Assembly (NCBI RefSeq): GCF_030929605.1 | Contig: NZ_JAVFVS010000005.1 | Span: forward strand, 557,972 to 621,971 | Reading direction: 5' to 3' | DNA: 64,000 nt | Source of the DNA: Flavobacterium sp. LHD-80 | GTDB taxonomy: Bacteria; Bacteroidota; Bacteroidia; Flavobacteriales; Flavobacteriaceae | Shown: positions 50,910 through 60,038 of the stretch, in pieces | Layout of the letters: every line of letters starts with the position of its first letter | Numbering within the stretch: position 1 is the first letter of the stretch | The notes under the pieces: model-generated | What the model was told of the DNA's origin: nothing | What the model saw: the letters and a program-made list of their open reading frames with translations, nothing else | The model's database searches: none | Translations under genes and position numbers: made by a program

Positions 50910-53057
50910 ATGATGAGAAAAGACCTTAAACATATAAATCTCGAAAGTCAATCCCGAAGCCTCGGGACGAAAGCCGAAAGTCAAAAGTCTGTAGATTTGA
51001 ATAACAACTTCACAACAGCCGAAGGAATCGAACTCAAAAAAAACTATTCTGAAAAAGATATAGAAGATTTAGAGTTTTTAGATTTCGGAGCTGGTTTTGC
51101 GCCCAATTTACGCGGGCCATACGCAACAATGTACGTTCGTCGTCCTTGGACAATTCGTCAGTACGCTGGATTTTCGACTGCAGAAGAAAGTAATGCTTTT
51201 TACAGACGAAATCTTGCAGCAGGTCAAAAAGGACTTTCAATTGCTTTTGATTTACCTACCCATCGCGGTTACGATTCAGATCATGAACGTGTCGTTGGTG
51301 ATGTTGGAAAAGCGGGAGTAGCAATTGATTCGGTTGAAGATATGAAAGTATTATTCGATCAAATTCCGCTTGATGAAATGTCGGTTTCGATGACCATGAA
51401 TGGCGCTGTTTTACCTATTATGGCTTTTTATATCGTTGCTGCGGAAGAACAAGGCGTTGCAATCGAAAAATTATCTGGAACTATTCAGAACGATATTCTA
51501 AAGGAATTTATGGTGCGTAATACTTATATTTATCCACCAACACCTTCGATGAAAATTATTGCTGATATTTTTGAATTTACGAGCAAAAAAATGCCAAAAT
51601 TCAATTCTATTTCTATTTCTGGATATCACATGCAGGAAGCTGGAGCAACAGCCGATATTGAATTAGCCTACACTTTAGCAGATGGTTTAGAATATATTCG
51701 AACAGGTTTATCTACCGGAATGACGATTGATGAATTTGCGCCACGTTTATCTTTCTTTTGGGCCATTGGTATGAATCATTTTATGGAAATTGCAAAAATG
51801 AGAGCCGGCCGAATGATTTGGGCAAAACTGATTCAGCAATTTAACCCAAAAAGCGATAAATCATTGGCATTAAGAACACATTGCCAAACTAGCGGATGGA
51901 GTTTAACCGAACAGGATCCATTTAATAATGTGGCCAGAACTTGTATCGAAGCAACTGCAGCAGCATTTGGAGGAACGCAATCTCTTCATACCAACGCACT
52001 TGACGAAGCTATTGCTTTACCAACTGACTTTTCGGCCAGAATAGCACGAAATACCCAAATATATTTACAGGAAGAAACAAAGATTACTAAAACCGTAGAT
52101 CCTTGGGGAGGCAGTTATTATGTTGAATCGTTGACAAATGAGATTTTAGATAAAACCTGGAAATTAATTGAAGAAGTTGAAGAATTAGGCGGTATGACAA
52201 AAGCAATCGAAGCCGGAATTCCGAAACTTCGAATTGAAGAAGCTGCAGCAAGAAAACAAGCCAGAATAGATAGCGGGCAAGATATTATTGTTGGTGTCAA
52301 TAAATTTAGATTAGAAAAAGAAGATCCGCTTCATATTTTAGATGTTGATAACCAAATGGTACGTAAACAACAAATTGAGCGTCTTACAGAAATAAAAGCA
52401 AGCAGAAATACTGAAAAAGTAAATCAATCACTGGAAAAATTAATTCATTGTGCTAAAACTGGACAAGGAAACTTACTAGAAATCGCGACTGAAGCCGCAC
52501 GCGAAAGAGCAACTTTAGGTGAAATAAGCGATGCTCTAGAAAGTGTTTTTGGACGATTCAAAGCACAAATTAAATCCTTTAGCGGTGTGTATAGTGCAGC
52601 AATAAAAAACGACGAGAATTTTGAAAAGGCGAAACAATTAGCTGATGCCTTTGCAAAACAAGAAGGAAGACGCCCAAGAATTATGATTGCAAAAATGGGA
52701 CAAGACGGTCATGATCGCGGTGCAAAAGTAGTAGCGACAGGCTACGCTGATGTTGGTTTTGATGTTGATATAGGGCCACTTTTTCAAACTCCGGCAGAAG
52801 CCGCTAAACAAGCCGTTGAAAATGACGTTCATATTTTAGGAGTTTCATCATTAGCCGCCGGGCATAAAACATTAGTACCGCAAGTCATTGAAGAACTAAA
52901 AAAACATGGACGTGAAGACATCATGGTAATTGTAGGCGGTGTAATTCCGGCGCAAGACTATCAATATCTATTCGATGCTGGTGCAGTGGCTATTTTTGGC
53001 CCAGGAACAAAAATAAGTGAAGCTGCAATTCAAATCTTAGAAATATTAATTGACTAA
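50910..53057 (+). CDS. mutB: Methylmalonyl-CoA mutase large subunit
   Basis: 715 residues (also called scpA). The barrel (about 60-560) contains [23 protein letters not shown] and [18 protein letters not shown]. The C-terminal cobalamin-binding domain (about 580-715) has the base-off motif DGHDRG within [11 protein letters not shown]. The N-terminal segment at residues 12-24 ([13 protein letters not shown]) is encoded by repeat-like DNA containing the palindrome TCCCGAAGCCTCGGGA and three CGAAAG words. This part is probably a tolerated insertion, since the barrel starts well after it. It ends with a strong terminator. Confidence 0.95.
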   Translation: MMRKDLKHINLESQSRSLGTKAESQKSVDLNNNFTTAEGIELKKNYSEKDIEDLEFLDFGAGFAPNLRGPYATMYVRRPWTIRQYAGFSTAEESNAFYRRNLAAGQKGLSIAFDLPTHRGYDSDHERVVGDVGKAGVAIDSVEDMKVLFDQIPLDEMSVSMTMNGAVLPIMAFYIVAAEEQGVAIEKLSGTIQNDILKEFMVRNTYIYPPTPSMKIIADIFEFTSKKMPKFNSISISGYHMQEAGATADIELAYTLADGLEYIRTGLSTGMTIDEFAPRLSFFWAIGMNHFMEIAKMRAGRMIWAKLIQQFNPKSDKSLALRTHCQTSGWSLTEQDPFNNVARTCIEATAAAFGGTQSLHTNALDEAIALPTDFSARIARNTQIYLQEETKITKTVDPWGGSYYVESLTNEILDKTWKLIEEVEELGGMTKAIEAGIPKLRIEEAAARKQARIDSGQDIIVGVNKFRLEKEDPLHILDVDNQMVRKQQIERLTEIKASRNTEKVNQSLEKLIHCAKTGQGNLLEIATEAARERATLGEISDALESVFGRFKAQIKSFSGVYSAAIKNDENFEKAKQLADAFAKQEGRRPRIMIAKMGQDGHDRGAKVVATGYADVGFDVDIGPLFQTPAEAAKQAVENDVHILGVSSLAAGHKTLVPQVIEELKKHGREDIMVIVGGVIPAQDYQYLFDAGAVAIFGPGTKISEAAIQILEILID
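50942..50982. repeat. Repeat-like insertion inside the mutB N-terminal coding region
   Basis: Palindrome TCCCGAAGCCTCGGGA at 50952-50967 (6-bp stem) flanked by CGAAAGTC at 50942 and 50975 and CGAAAGCC at 50968. The 13-mer TCCCGAAGCCTCG recurs in reverse at 3647-3659 and CTTTCGACTT words occur at 36860-36900. Confidence 0.65.
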
Positions 53058-53064
53058 AAAGTAT

Positions 53065-53099
53065 AAAAAATCCCGAATTTGATTAATTCGGGATTTTTT
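53065..53099 (+). terminator. Intrinsic terminator of the mutAB transcript
   Basis: AAAAAATCCCGAATT (53065-53079) and AATTCGGGATTTTTT (53085-53099) are exact complements with a 5-nt loop. It can work in both directions, also ending the muramidase-like gene on the minus strand. Confidence 0.9.
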
Positions 53100-53107
53100 A
53101 TGCTTTT

Positions 53108-53749
53108 TTAGATCTTATGTATTGTCGCATTACTGTCAGCTTCAATATAAGAGAGATCATAACCTCCAAAATCTTTCATATAGCTTCTTAACGAAGTTCC
53201 GTATGCATCTCTAAAATGCCTCGCTCCTTTGTTTTTAAAGAAGCTTTTTACAGAACCAGCTCCACCAAGGTGCGCTGCCGCTAAAATTCCAGATTCGGTA
53301 ATTTCAATACCATTAATAACTTTTCCTTCATACTTTGCAATTTCATAACGCAAAATCCATTTGTTTTTGGATAATAATGCAATGAAAGCTTTCTCTTGTA
53401 GTGCAGGATCCTTTAAAAAGGCTTTGTTGTTTTTTATACCAATGGCTCTTAGGGCTTCAGAACCAAACTGATATTTTCCCATGTAACCAAGTGAATTAAC
53501 CAAGCGGTATTTTCCTTGAGATTCTTTGAAAGCAACTGCTTCTTTAAAACCTATTAGATGATTCCCTGTGTATGGGACGTTTGTGTTAGGATAATCATCC
53601 TTTTCTTTTGATGGAAAGATGTATTCAGCTCCATCTGTTTTTTCAATTGAAAACCAAGGTTTGGTTTCGTGGTTAGAGGGAATAAATCCCAAACTTAAAA
53701 ATGTAATAATAACGATCAAACTCGCATAAAAATACCATTTCTTTATCAT
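53108..53749 (-). CDS. Exported lysozyme-fold (SLT-like) muramidase or structural protein
   Basis: 213 residues with an N-terminal signal-anchor (about 6-24). The domain at about 68-200 has FKESQGKYRLVNSLGYMGKYQFGSEALRAIG, matching the lysozyme-superfamily pattern: catalytic-type Glu in ESxG, then a GxMGxYQF segment like the GLMQ motif. Such domains cleave peptidoglycan glycan strands. No LysM or other binding domain is present. A TATCTTTGC promoter and a 5'-UTR hairpin lie upstream. Enzymatic activity is inferred from the motif only. Confidence 0.75.
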   Translation of the reverse strand: MIKKWYFYASLIVIITFLSLGFIPSNHETKPWFSIEKTDGAEYIFPSKEKDDYPNTNVPYTGNHLIGFKEAVAFKESQGKYRLVNSLGYMGKYQFGSEALRAIGIKNNKAFLKDPALQEKAFIALLSKNKWILRYEIAKYEGKVINGIEITESGILAAAHLGGAGSVKSFFKNKGARHFRDAYGTSLRSYMKDFGGYDLSYIEADSNATIHKI

Positions 53750-53798
53750 AAATTGTTTTTCTTCAAGACGCTGTCACCCTCTTGAAATTTCTACAGTG

Positions 53799-53806
53799 CA
53801 AAGATA
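53799..53806 (-). promoter_or_regulatory. Promoter -7 element of the muramidase-like gene
   Basis: The minus strand reads TATCTTTG followed by C, an exact consensus match, about 50 nt before the ATG. The leader includes the 7-bp hairpin TTCAAGA/TCTTGAA. Confidence 0.6.
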
Positions 53807-54219
53807 ACGAATACAAAATAATACTGAAAATCAATTACTTACATAATTTTAAAGAATTAAAGATCTCGTTTAAACCCTTTGGTCATGCAGTTTAAGAGCA
53901 GTTTTAATGAAGTCGAACTTTGATGAAAACCAGCAAAAATCAAATCTCTAAAAATGTCATTTTTATCATTTTTTTATCAAATTTGTTAAAAAACAAAGAT
54001 AAAGCTTACAAAAATTATTGCTTTTTTGGGCTCAATATAATTTAAGCTGAAAAATATTTAGAATAAATTTGTAATAAAAAACCTAAAAATTAGCATTTTT
54101 TTGATTTTTACATTAAAAAATAGTTTCCAAAATCGCTACATCATTAAATTTGAATTATCTTTTTCAATCTCGGTTTCAAAAAAAAAAGTTTATTTTTCCT
54201 ATGATCAAGTAAATTTTAC

Positions 54220-54260
54220 AAATAAAAAAACCGAAGTAAATTACTTCGGTTTTTTTATTT
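54220..54260. terminator. Bidirectional intrinsic terminator beside mltG
   Basis: A perfect 20-bp palindrome (54220-54239 and 54241-54260) with the core CCGAAGTAA/TTACTTCGG and T runs on both strands. On the minus strand it ends the mltG transcript. Confidence 0.9.
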
Positions 54261-54279
54261 GTATTTATCAAAATCTTGA

Positions 54280-55320
54280 TTATCTCGTTACACCTTGACT
54301 TGCAATCCAGTCTGAATATTTTTTTGCATTTACATTATGTTCTGCTAAAGTAGACGCAAATTCATGATAACCAAAACGATCAACACTTGCGCAGAAATAA
54401 ATATAATCGTTTTTCTCAGGATTTAAGACCGCTTCAAGAGCTGTAATATCAGGCATCGCGATTGGTCCCGGAGGAAGCCCCACATTTACATACGTATTAT
54501 ATGGAGATCTCATAACCAAATCGTTATAAAAAACTCGTTTTATAACTTGGTCAAAATTATTATCTCTTAATTTTAAAGCATAAATAACTGTTGGATCTGC
54601 TTGAAGAGGCATTTCTAAACGCAAACGGTTTAAATAAACTCCTGCAATACGTGGTCTTTCATCTTTCTTTACAGATTCTTTATGTACTATAGAAGCCAAA
54701 ATCGTTGCCTGAACTGGCGTCAATCCTTGTTTTTTTGCTTTCGCTATTCTTTCGTCAGTCCAAAAATTATGATATTCCTTGATCATTTTATCACGGAATT
54801 TTTCCGCTGAAGTATTCCAGTAAATCTCATAGGTATTTGGAATAAACATTGCAAAAACATTGTCTTCATTAAAGCCATTCTGCGCCATAAAGGTAGAATC
54901 CTTAATCGCTTTTAATAAAGACAAACTGTCTGCCTCAATTTCTGAACCAACTCTTCCAGCAAAATTTTCTAAACGTTCTTGGTTATTAAAAGCTAATTTA
55001 ACCGGAACATTAGAACGCATTGCACGAACTAAATCAATATTATTCATTCCTTTTTTAAGTAAAAAACGTCCTGACTTTACATTTTCAGGATAACTTCTTT
55101 TATTGGCAACCATTTCAAAATTGTCAAAGTTTTTGACATATGGTTCTAATATTTTTTTTACGTCTGTATAATTTGCACCAGTTGGTACATAAACGTAAAG
55201 TTCTTCTTTTTCAAATTTGGTATTCGAGCTGAAAATTTTATTAATTAAAATAAATCCGTAAATCATTAAAACTGAAATTACGGCTACAGCTGTTATCGTG
55301 ATAATTTTTTTTAAGCTCAA
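54280..55320 (-). CDS. mltG: Endolytic murein transglycosylase MltG
   Basis: 346 residues. One N-terminal transmembrane helix (about 5-27) is followed by a LysM-like subdomain and the YceG catalytic domain. The catalytic Glu is in ASIVHKESVKKDERPRIAGVYLNRL, and PLQADPTVIYAL and SPYNTYVNVGLPPGPIAMPDI are hallmark segments. It cuts nascent glycan strands and sets their length at the inner membrane. It lies 10 nt after the GNAT gene on the same strand. Confidence 0.95.
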   Translation of the reverse strand: MSLKKIITITAVAVISVLMIYGFILINKIFSSNTKFEKEELYVYVPTGANYTDVKKILEPYVKNFDNFEMVANKRSYPENVKSGRFLLKKGMNNIDLVRAMRSNVPVKLAFNNQERLENFAGRVGSEIEADSLSLLKAIKDSTFMAQNGFNEDNVFAMFIPNTYEIYWNTSAEKFRDKMIKEYHNFWTDERIAKAKKQGLTPVQATILASIVHKESVKKDERPRIAGVYLNRLRLEMPLQADPTVIYALKLRDNNFDQVIKRVFYNDLVMRSPYNTYVNVGLPPGPIAMPDITALEAVLNPEKNDYIYFCASVDRFGYHEFASTLAEHNVNAKKYSDWIASQGVTR

Positions 55321-55330
55321 AGTTTAAATT

Positions 55331-55864
55331 TTAGATATGTTTGTTAATTAATTGAAAAATTGCTTCATCTTGATAGCGATTATCCAGCAAAATCCAATCT
55401 TTTTTAATTCCGATTTTCTCAAAACCAAATTTAGTAAAAAGTGCTATACTAGCTACATTTCCTACATTAATATTTGCATAAAGCTGATGCAGATTTAAAT
55501 TATGAAAAGAGTATTTAATTAATAACTCTAATGCCTCAGAACCAATGTTTTGATTTCTATATTCTTTATTCATGATCACAATTCCCACTCCCGCTCTATT
55601 ATTTCTAGGATCAAACTCAAATAAATCTATTAATCCAATAGCCGGAAAATCTTTATCTTGACAAATTGCCAATCGCAATTGTTTAGCTTCATAAATATCC
55701 TGCTTGGCATTTTCAAGATACTGCCGAATTAAATAGCGACTATATGGCGTATTCGTATTGCTGACCTCCCAAATGTTTTGATCATTTTCCATTTCATACA
55801 CGAACTCTAAATCATTAGGTTCTAATGCACGTAAATAAATATTTTCGCCTTTGAGTGTGATCAT
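55331..55864 (-). CDS. GNAT acetyltransferase, RimJ/RimL- or SpeG-like
   Basis: 177 residues, opening ITLKGENIYLRALEPNDLEFVYEMENDQNIWEVSNTNTPYSR, the typical start of RimJ/RimL and SpeG-like enzymes. The acetyl-CoA loop is in KEYRNQNIGSEALELLIKYSF, followed by LYANINVGNVASIALFTKFGFEKIG. SpeG-type members acetylate spermidine, but the substrate is not certain. It sits between dapF and mltG on the same strand. Confidence 0.88.
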   Translation of the reverse strand: MITLKGENIYLRALEPNDLEFVYEMENDQNIWEVSNTNTPYSRYLIRQYLENAKQDIYEAKQLRLAICQDKDFPAIGLIDLFEFDPRNNRAGVGIVIMNKEYRNQNIGSEALELLIKYSFHNLNLHQLYANINVGNVASIALFTKFGFEKIGIKKDWILLDNRYQDEAIFQLINKHI

Positions 55865-55871
55865 TAATAAT

Positions 55872-55945
55872 TTTAGATTTTAGAATTCAGATTTTAGATT
55901 GTTGAATTTGGAATTTGTCTTCGACTTCGTTCAGAATGAGATCAT
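55872..55945. repeat. TTTTAGATT word tract and half of a TTCGACTTCGTTCA word
   Basis: TTTTAGATTTTAGAATTC, TTTTAGATT and AATTTGGAATTTG words followed by TTCGACTTCGTTCAGAATGAG, which matches one arm of the inner repeat at 6478-6505 without its partner. Confidence 0.5.
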
Positions 55946-55948
55946 TGA

Positions 55949-56731
55949 TTATATTTCAATTGTTCCTTTAAAAACAAATTTTGCAGGTCCAGTCAAGAAT
56001 ACATTTGAAAAATGCTCTCCTAATTTATCGAATGAAACCACCAGTTTTCCGCCTTCAACATTTAAATTAATTGAAGTTTTGTCTGTTTGACCAATGGCAT
56101 TCATTGCGATAGCAACTGCAGTTGCGCCAGTTCCGCAAGCAAGTGTTTCATCTTCCACACCTCTTTCATAAGTACGAAGTGAAAAAGTATCTTCATCAAT
56201 CTTTTTGACAAAATTAATGTTGCTTCCTTTTTCTCCATATAAGGCTCCGTAACGAATTGCTGCTCCGTTTTCTTTCACATTATATTCTTTTAAATTTTCA
56301 ACTATTTGAACATGATGCGGAGAACCTGTATTTAAAAAAGTGTGTGAATCATGTTTTTGAACTTCATCAACATCAATCATCTGCAATGAAACAATAGCAT
56401 CGTTTCCTACTGAAGCATGATGCAGACCATCTGTTGCAATAAAAGTGGCTTTATCATTAATAACGCCTAACTGATTGGCAAAAGCAACTAGACAACGTCC
56501 ACCGTTTCCACACATTGAACTTTCGTTCCCATCAGAGTTATAATAAACCATTTTGAAATCAGTTTCAGAATCATTTTCAAGCAAAATAAGTCCGTCAGCA
56601 CCAATGCCAAATCGTCTGTCGCATAAACGCTCAATCAATTGAATATCCTCTTTTGGAAAAAAATTAGAACGATTGTCGATCATCACAAAATCGTTCCCAG
56701 TACCTTGATATTTATAAAATTCTATTTGCAT
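55949..56731 (-). CDS. dapF: Diaminopimelate epimerase
   Basis: 260 residues. The two catalytic cysteines are Cys74 in SSMCGNGGRC and Cys199 in LACGTGATAVA, in the usual pseudo-duplicated DapF fold beginning EFYKYQGTGNDFVMIDN. It converts LL- to meso-diaminopimelate for lysine and peptidoglycan synthesis. It heads a dapF-GNAT-mltG run with a TACTTTTGC promoter just upstream, so two cell-wall genes may share a transcript. Confidence 0.96.
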   Translation of the reverse strand: MQIEFYKYQGTGNDFVMIDNRSNFFPKEDIQLIERLCDRRFGIGADGLILLENDSETDFKMVYYNSDGNESSMCGNGGRCLVAFANQLGVINDKATFIATDGLHHASVGNDAIVSLQMIDVDEVQKHDSHTFLNTGSPHHVQIVENLKEYNVKENGAAIRYGALYGEKGSNINFVKKIDEDTFSLRTYERGVEDETLACGTGATAVAIAMNAIGQTDKTSINLNVEGGKLVVSFDKLGEHFSNVFLTGPAKFVFKGTIEI

Positions 56732-56751
56732 TTTTTAGTGGTTAAGAAATG

Positions 56752-56759
56752 CAAAAGTA
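56752..56759 (-). promoter_or_regulatory. Promoter -7 element of dapF
   Basis: The minus strand reads TACTTTTG followed by C, about 20 nt before the dapF ATG. Confidence 0.6.
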
Positions 56760-56905
56760 CGAAGAAACTGCGAAGATTAATTAATGAAATGTTAATCATT
56801 GTTAAAGAGCGTTAAAGCGTTTTATCAAATAATTTTTTGGTATAATTTTACGTTATAAATGTTAAAAACAAACACCTAAAATAACTTAAAAACATAAACA
56901 GTACT

Positions 56906-58306
56906 ATGAAAAAGTTTTCAACCTTATTTTTAGTTTCATTACTAAGTGGTGCTACTACCCTTGGTGCTTACAAGTTATTATTTGATGACAACGATTCTTT
57001 TTTTGGAAAAGGAAATTCTGTTGTTACTCTTGCCCCTAATTCATACGGAAAAACCGTTGGTTTGCCTGGAGAAGCGGTTGATTTTACCGAAGCTGCGGAC
57101 AAAACGATTCACACGGTTGTTCACGTAAAAAATGTTTCTAGAAGAACAGTCACCAATCCTATGATGGAATTTTTCTACGGTTACGGAGGACAGCAACAAC
57201 AAGAACAAGTTGGTACTGGGTCTGGCGTTATTATTTCTGAAGATGGATATATCGTGACTAATAATCATGTAATCAAAGATGCTTCAGAAATTGAAATTAC
57301 CTTAAACAATAAAAAATCCTATACGGCAAAACTTATAGGAACCGATTCAAAAATGGACATTGCATTGTTAAAAATCAATGCCGATGAAAAATTGCCTTAT
57401 ACAGCATTTGCTAATTCTGATTCAGTAAAAGTGGGCGAATGGGTTTTGGCTGTTGGTAATCCGTACAATTTAACTTCAACTGTTACAGCTGGAATTGTTT
57501 CGGCTAAAGCCAGAAATTTAGACCAAAGTGGTATTCAATCTTTTATCCAGACCGATGCCGCAGTAAATCCAGGAAATAGCGGTGGAGCATTAGTAAATAC
57601 TCGCGGAGAATTAATTGGAATCAATACTATGATTTCATCAATGACAGGTTCTTACGTTGGATATTCTTTCGCAGTTCCGTCAAACATTGCCAGAAAAATT
57701 ATTGAAGATATAATGGAATATGGAAATGTTCAAAGAGGAATTCTTGGAGTTGAAGGAGGCGAACTAAATAGCAGTGCTTCTAAAGAATTAGGAATAACTG
57801 AAACGCAAGGTTTTTATATTAATAAAGTTTCTAAAAACTCTGGCGCTGAAAAGGCTGGACTTGCCAAAGGTGATATCATTGTAAAATTAGACGAACAAAA
57901 CATTTCAACTTATGCTGATTTGTCTGGCTACATTAATACCAAAAGACCAAATGATGTAGTAAAAGTAACGTATATCAAAGACGGAAAAACGAGAACGGTC
58001 CCAGTTACTTTAAGCAAAAATGAATTTTTTAGTGCTGAATTTAAAGGATTGGAATTGGAAAATATAGATACAGCTGATAAAAAGAGATTCAGAATTGACT
58101 ATGGCGTGAAAATTAAGAATATTACAGATGAAAATTTAAAGCGCTATCAAAATGAATTACAAGGCAATATCATTCTGAGCATTGATAATGTCAAAGCTGT
58201 AAATGTAGAGACCGTGTCTAAACTGTTAAGCAAAAAAGACGAAGGCCAAAGTGCCCGAATTGAAATGATAAACAGAAACGGAGAGATATTTAGAATTATA
58301 ATTTAA
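56906..58306 (+). CDS. HtrA/DegP-family periplasmic serine protease
   Basis: 466 residues with an N-terminal signal or anchor (about 1-22). The trypsin-like domain has His121 (TNNHVIKDA), Asp151 (SKMDIALLKI) and Ser225 (NPGNSGGALV). A Q-rich loop (GGQQQQEQ, 94-101) corresponds to the LA loop. A first PDZ domain (about 290-375, RGILGVEGGELN...) and a shorter second PDZ-like region (about 385-466) follow. It degrades or refolds misfolded envelope proteins. The stop codon touches the next repeat arm. Confidence 0.95.
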   Translation: MKKFSTLFLVSLLSGATTLGAYKLLFDDNDSFFGKGNSVVTLAPNSYGKTVGLPGEAVDFTEAADKTIHTVVHVKNVSRRTVTNPMMEFFYGYGGQQQQEQVGTGSGVIISEDGYIVTNNHVIKDASEIEITLNNKKSYTAKLIGTDSKMDIALLKINADEKLPYTAFANSDSVKVGEWVLAVGNPYNLTSTVTAGIVSAKARNLDQSGIQSFIQTDAAVNPGNSGGALVNTRGELIGINTMISSMTGSYVGYSFAVPSNIARKIIEDIMEYGNVQRGILGVEGGELNSSASKELGITETQGFYINKVSKNSGAEKAGLAKGDIIVKLDEQNISTYADLSGYINTKRPNDVVKVTYIKDGKTRTVPVTLSKNEFFSAEFKGLELENIDTADKKRFRIDYGVKIKNITDENLKRYQNELQGNIILSIDNVKAVNVETVSKLLSKKDEGQSARIEMINRNGEIFRIII

Positions 58307-58375
58307 GTCGCAGTATTCAGTCTCAGCTTACAGTCTCAATGTCCAGATTTGAAACTGTAAACCAAGACTGCGACT
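58306..58375. repeat. Imperfect inverted repeat, AGTCGCAGTATTCAG family
   Basis: Left arm 58306-58339 and right arm 58349-58375 pair with one gap. The GTATTCAG and AGTCGCAG words are shared with 27226-27296. The arm starts on the last base of the protease stop codon, upstream of the true terminator. Confidence 0.75.
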
Positions 58376-58385
58376 GAAAACTCAA

Positions 58386-58422
58386 AAAAAAGCCATCTTA
58401 AGAAATTTAAGGTGGCTTTTTT
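58386..58422 (+). terminator. Intrinsic terminator of the HtrA gene
   Basis: AAAAAAGCCATCTTAA (58386-58401) pairs with TTAAGGTGGCTTTTTT (58407-58422), one G-T pair, 5-nt loop. Confidence 0.88.
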
Positions 58423-58448
58423 ATTTTTAAAAATAAATGCTAAAATAG

Positions 58449-58480
58449 TTTACGAAATCGATTGAAATGGATACTTTTGC
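58449..58480 (+). promoter_or_regulatory. Promoter of the GAPDH gene
   Basis: TTTA at 58449-58452, 19 nt, then TACTTTTGC at 58472-58480: a near-perfect Bacteroidota -33/-7 pair, about 48 nt before the ATG. Confidence 0.7.
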
Positions 58481-58528
58481 GCCAAATTTTAAAATAGTGA
58501 GCATTTTATTTTTTCAATTTAGTTAATT

Positions 58529-59977
58529 ATGAGCAAAAAATCCTTGTACCAAAAAGAGGTATCATTACAAGTCGACCGAAGAAGAGCTGGTGTCGAATTA
58601 ATCAAAGTTATAAGTGATTTATGGTATGACAAATCCATTGAAATGGTTTTATTTAAAAACCAATTATTGGATCAAAACGTAAGCGATATAATCAATTTGC
58701 ATCAATATGCAGGTGAATTTGTTGGAAAACCAATTACCATTTTTGATTCGGTTGAAATCGCAAAAGTTGTTTTATCATTAGACTTGCCTCCTGCAAAAAT
58801 AGATTTGGGCAAATTAACTTATGAATATCGCTTAGAAGATGAAAAATATCCTGATGCAAGATACTTTGTTATGGATAAATTAAAAAATGCAAAATCTTCT
58901 AAAGAAGTTCAGCCAAAAGATGTTGTCCTATACGGCTTTGGAAGAATTGGACGTTTATTAGCTAGAGAATTAATGTCTAAAACCGGAAAAGGAAATCAAT
59001 TGCGTTTGAGAGCAATTGTAACTCGTGATAAAAATGATGCTTCAAGCTTAGAGAAACGAGCTTCTCTTTTGCGTTATGATTCAATTCACGGAGATTTTCA
59101 AGGTTCTGTAACGGCAGATCCAAAAAATAACGCTTTAATAATCAACGGAACAACCGTTCATATTATATCGGCAAACACGCCAGAAGAAATTGATTACACA
59201 CAATATGGAATCAACGATTCATTGCTAATTGACAATACTGGAGTATTTACTACAGAAGAAGCACTAAAAAGACATTTAACTTCAAAAGGAGTTAATAAAG
59301 TTTTACTGACAGCACCAGGAAAAGGAATTCCAAATATTGTTCATGGCGTAAATCACACTGATTTTAATCCAGATGAAATCAATATTTTTTCTGCCGCATC
59401 TTGCACAACAAATGCTATTACTCCAGTTTTAAAAGCTATTGAAGATACTATTGGTGTTGTAAAAGGACATTTGGAAACCATTCATGCTTATACAAATGAC
59501 CAAAATCTGGTAGATAATATGCATAGAAAATATCGTCGCGGAAGAGCTGCAACTTTAAATATGGTTATTACCGAAACTGGTGCCGGAAGCGCGGTTGCAA
59601 AAGCTTTGCCTTCATTAGAAGGAAAACTGACTTCAAACGCTATTCGTGTTCCGGTACCAAATGGTTCATTAGTAGTTTTGAATCTAGAAGTTAAAAAAGC
59701 AACGACGATTTTAGGCGTAAATAAAATCATGAAAAAATACGCTCTAGAAGGTGAACTTGTAGAACAAATAAAATATTCTTTGAATAATGAATTAGTATCA
59801 TCTGATATTGTTGGAACATCAGCTCCTGCAATCTATGATAGTAATGCTACAATTGTATCAAAAGATGGAAAAAATATTGTACTCTATATTTGGTACGATA
59901 ATGAATATGGCTATAGCCATCAGGTAATTCGTCTTGCAAAATACATTGCAAAAGTGAGACGCTTTACATACTATTAA
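58529..59977 (+). CDS. gap: Long-form glyceraldehyde-3-phosphate dehydrogenase
   Basis: 482 residues, about 150 more than classical GAPDH. The extra part is an N-terminal domain (1-128) with no known motif. The NAD(P) Rossmann motif GFGRIGR is at 136-142, catalytic Cys292 in SAASCTTNAI and His319 in ETIHAYT. It interconverts glyceraldehyde-3-phosphate and 1,3-bisphosphoglycerate. The long form occurs in several Gram-negative groups and may be a second, gluconeogenic or NADP-linked enzyme; cofactor preference is not evident. It has its own promoter and terminator. Confidence 0.92.
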   Translation: MSKKSLYQKEVSLQVDRRRAGVELIKVISDLWYDKSIEMVLFKNQLLDQNVSDIINLHQYAGEFVGKPITIFDSVEIAKVVLSLDLPPAKIDLGKLTYEYRLEDEKYPDARYFVMDKLKNAKSSKEVQPKDVVLYGFGRIGRLLARELMSKTGKGNQLRLRAIVTRDKNDASSLEKRASLLRYDSIHGDFQGSVTADPKNNALIINGTTVHIISANTPEEIDYTQYGINDSLLIDNTGVFTTEEALKRHLTSKGVNKVLLTAPGKGIPNIVHGVNHTDFNPDEINIFSAASCTTNAITPVLKAIEDTIGVVKGHLETIHAYTNDQNLVDNMHRKYRRGRAATLNMVITETGAGSAVAKALPSLEGKLTSNAIRVPVPNGSLVVLNLEVKKATTILGVNKIMKKYALEGELVEQIKYSLNNELVSSDIVGTSAPAIYDSNATIVSKDGKNIVLYIWYDNEYGYSHQVIRLAKYIAKVRRFTYY

Positions 59978-60003
59978 TATAAAACCAAAACCAACCATTT
60001 CTA

Positions 60004-60035
60004 AAAACCATCAAGTTTACTTGGTGGTTTTTTAT
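60004..60035 (+). terminator. Intrinsic terminator between GAPDH and the Lrp gene
   Basis: AAAACCATCAAGT (60004-60016) pairs with ACTTGGTGGTTTT (60019-60031), followed by more T. It serves GAPDH on the plus strand. Confidence 0.85.
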
Positions 60036-60038
60036 TTA

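Larger units (their letters stand above)
53750..54279. other. 530-nt AT-rich spacer, no clear gene
   Basis: It holds a minus-strand promoter at 53799-53806 and a hairpin TTCAAGA/TCTTGAA (53762-53786) for the muramidase-like gene. Farther right come a plus-strand TAAATTTG element (54064-54071) and the strong hairpin at 54220-54260. A frame at 54101-54298 runs through that hairpin and is AT-biased, so I do not call it. Confidence 0.5.

Noticed and set aside
54101..54298. A 65-codon frame rich in Phe, Ser and Lys upstream of mltG
   Set aside because: It runs through the palindromic terminator, is built of AT-biased codons and overlaps the mltG stop. It looks like an open frame by chance.
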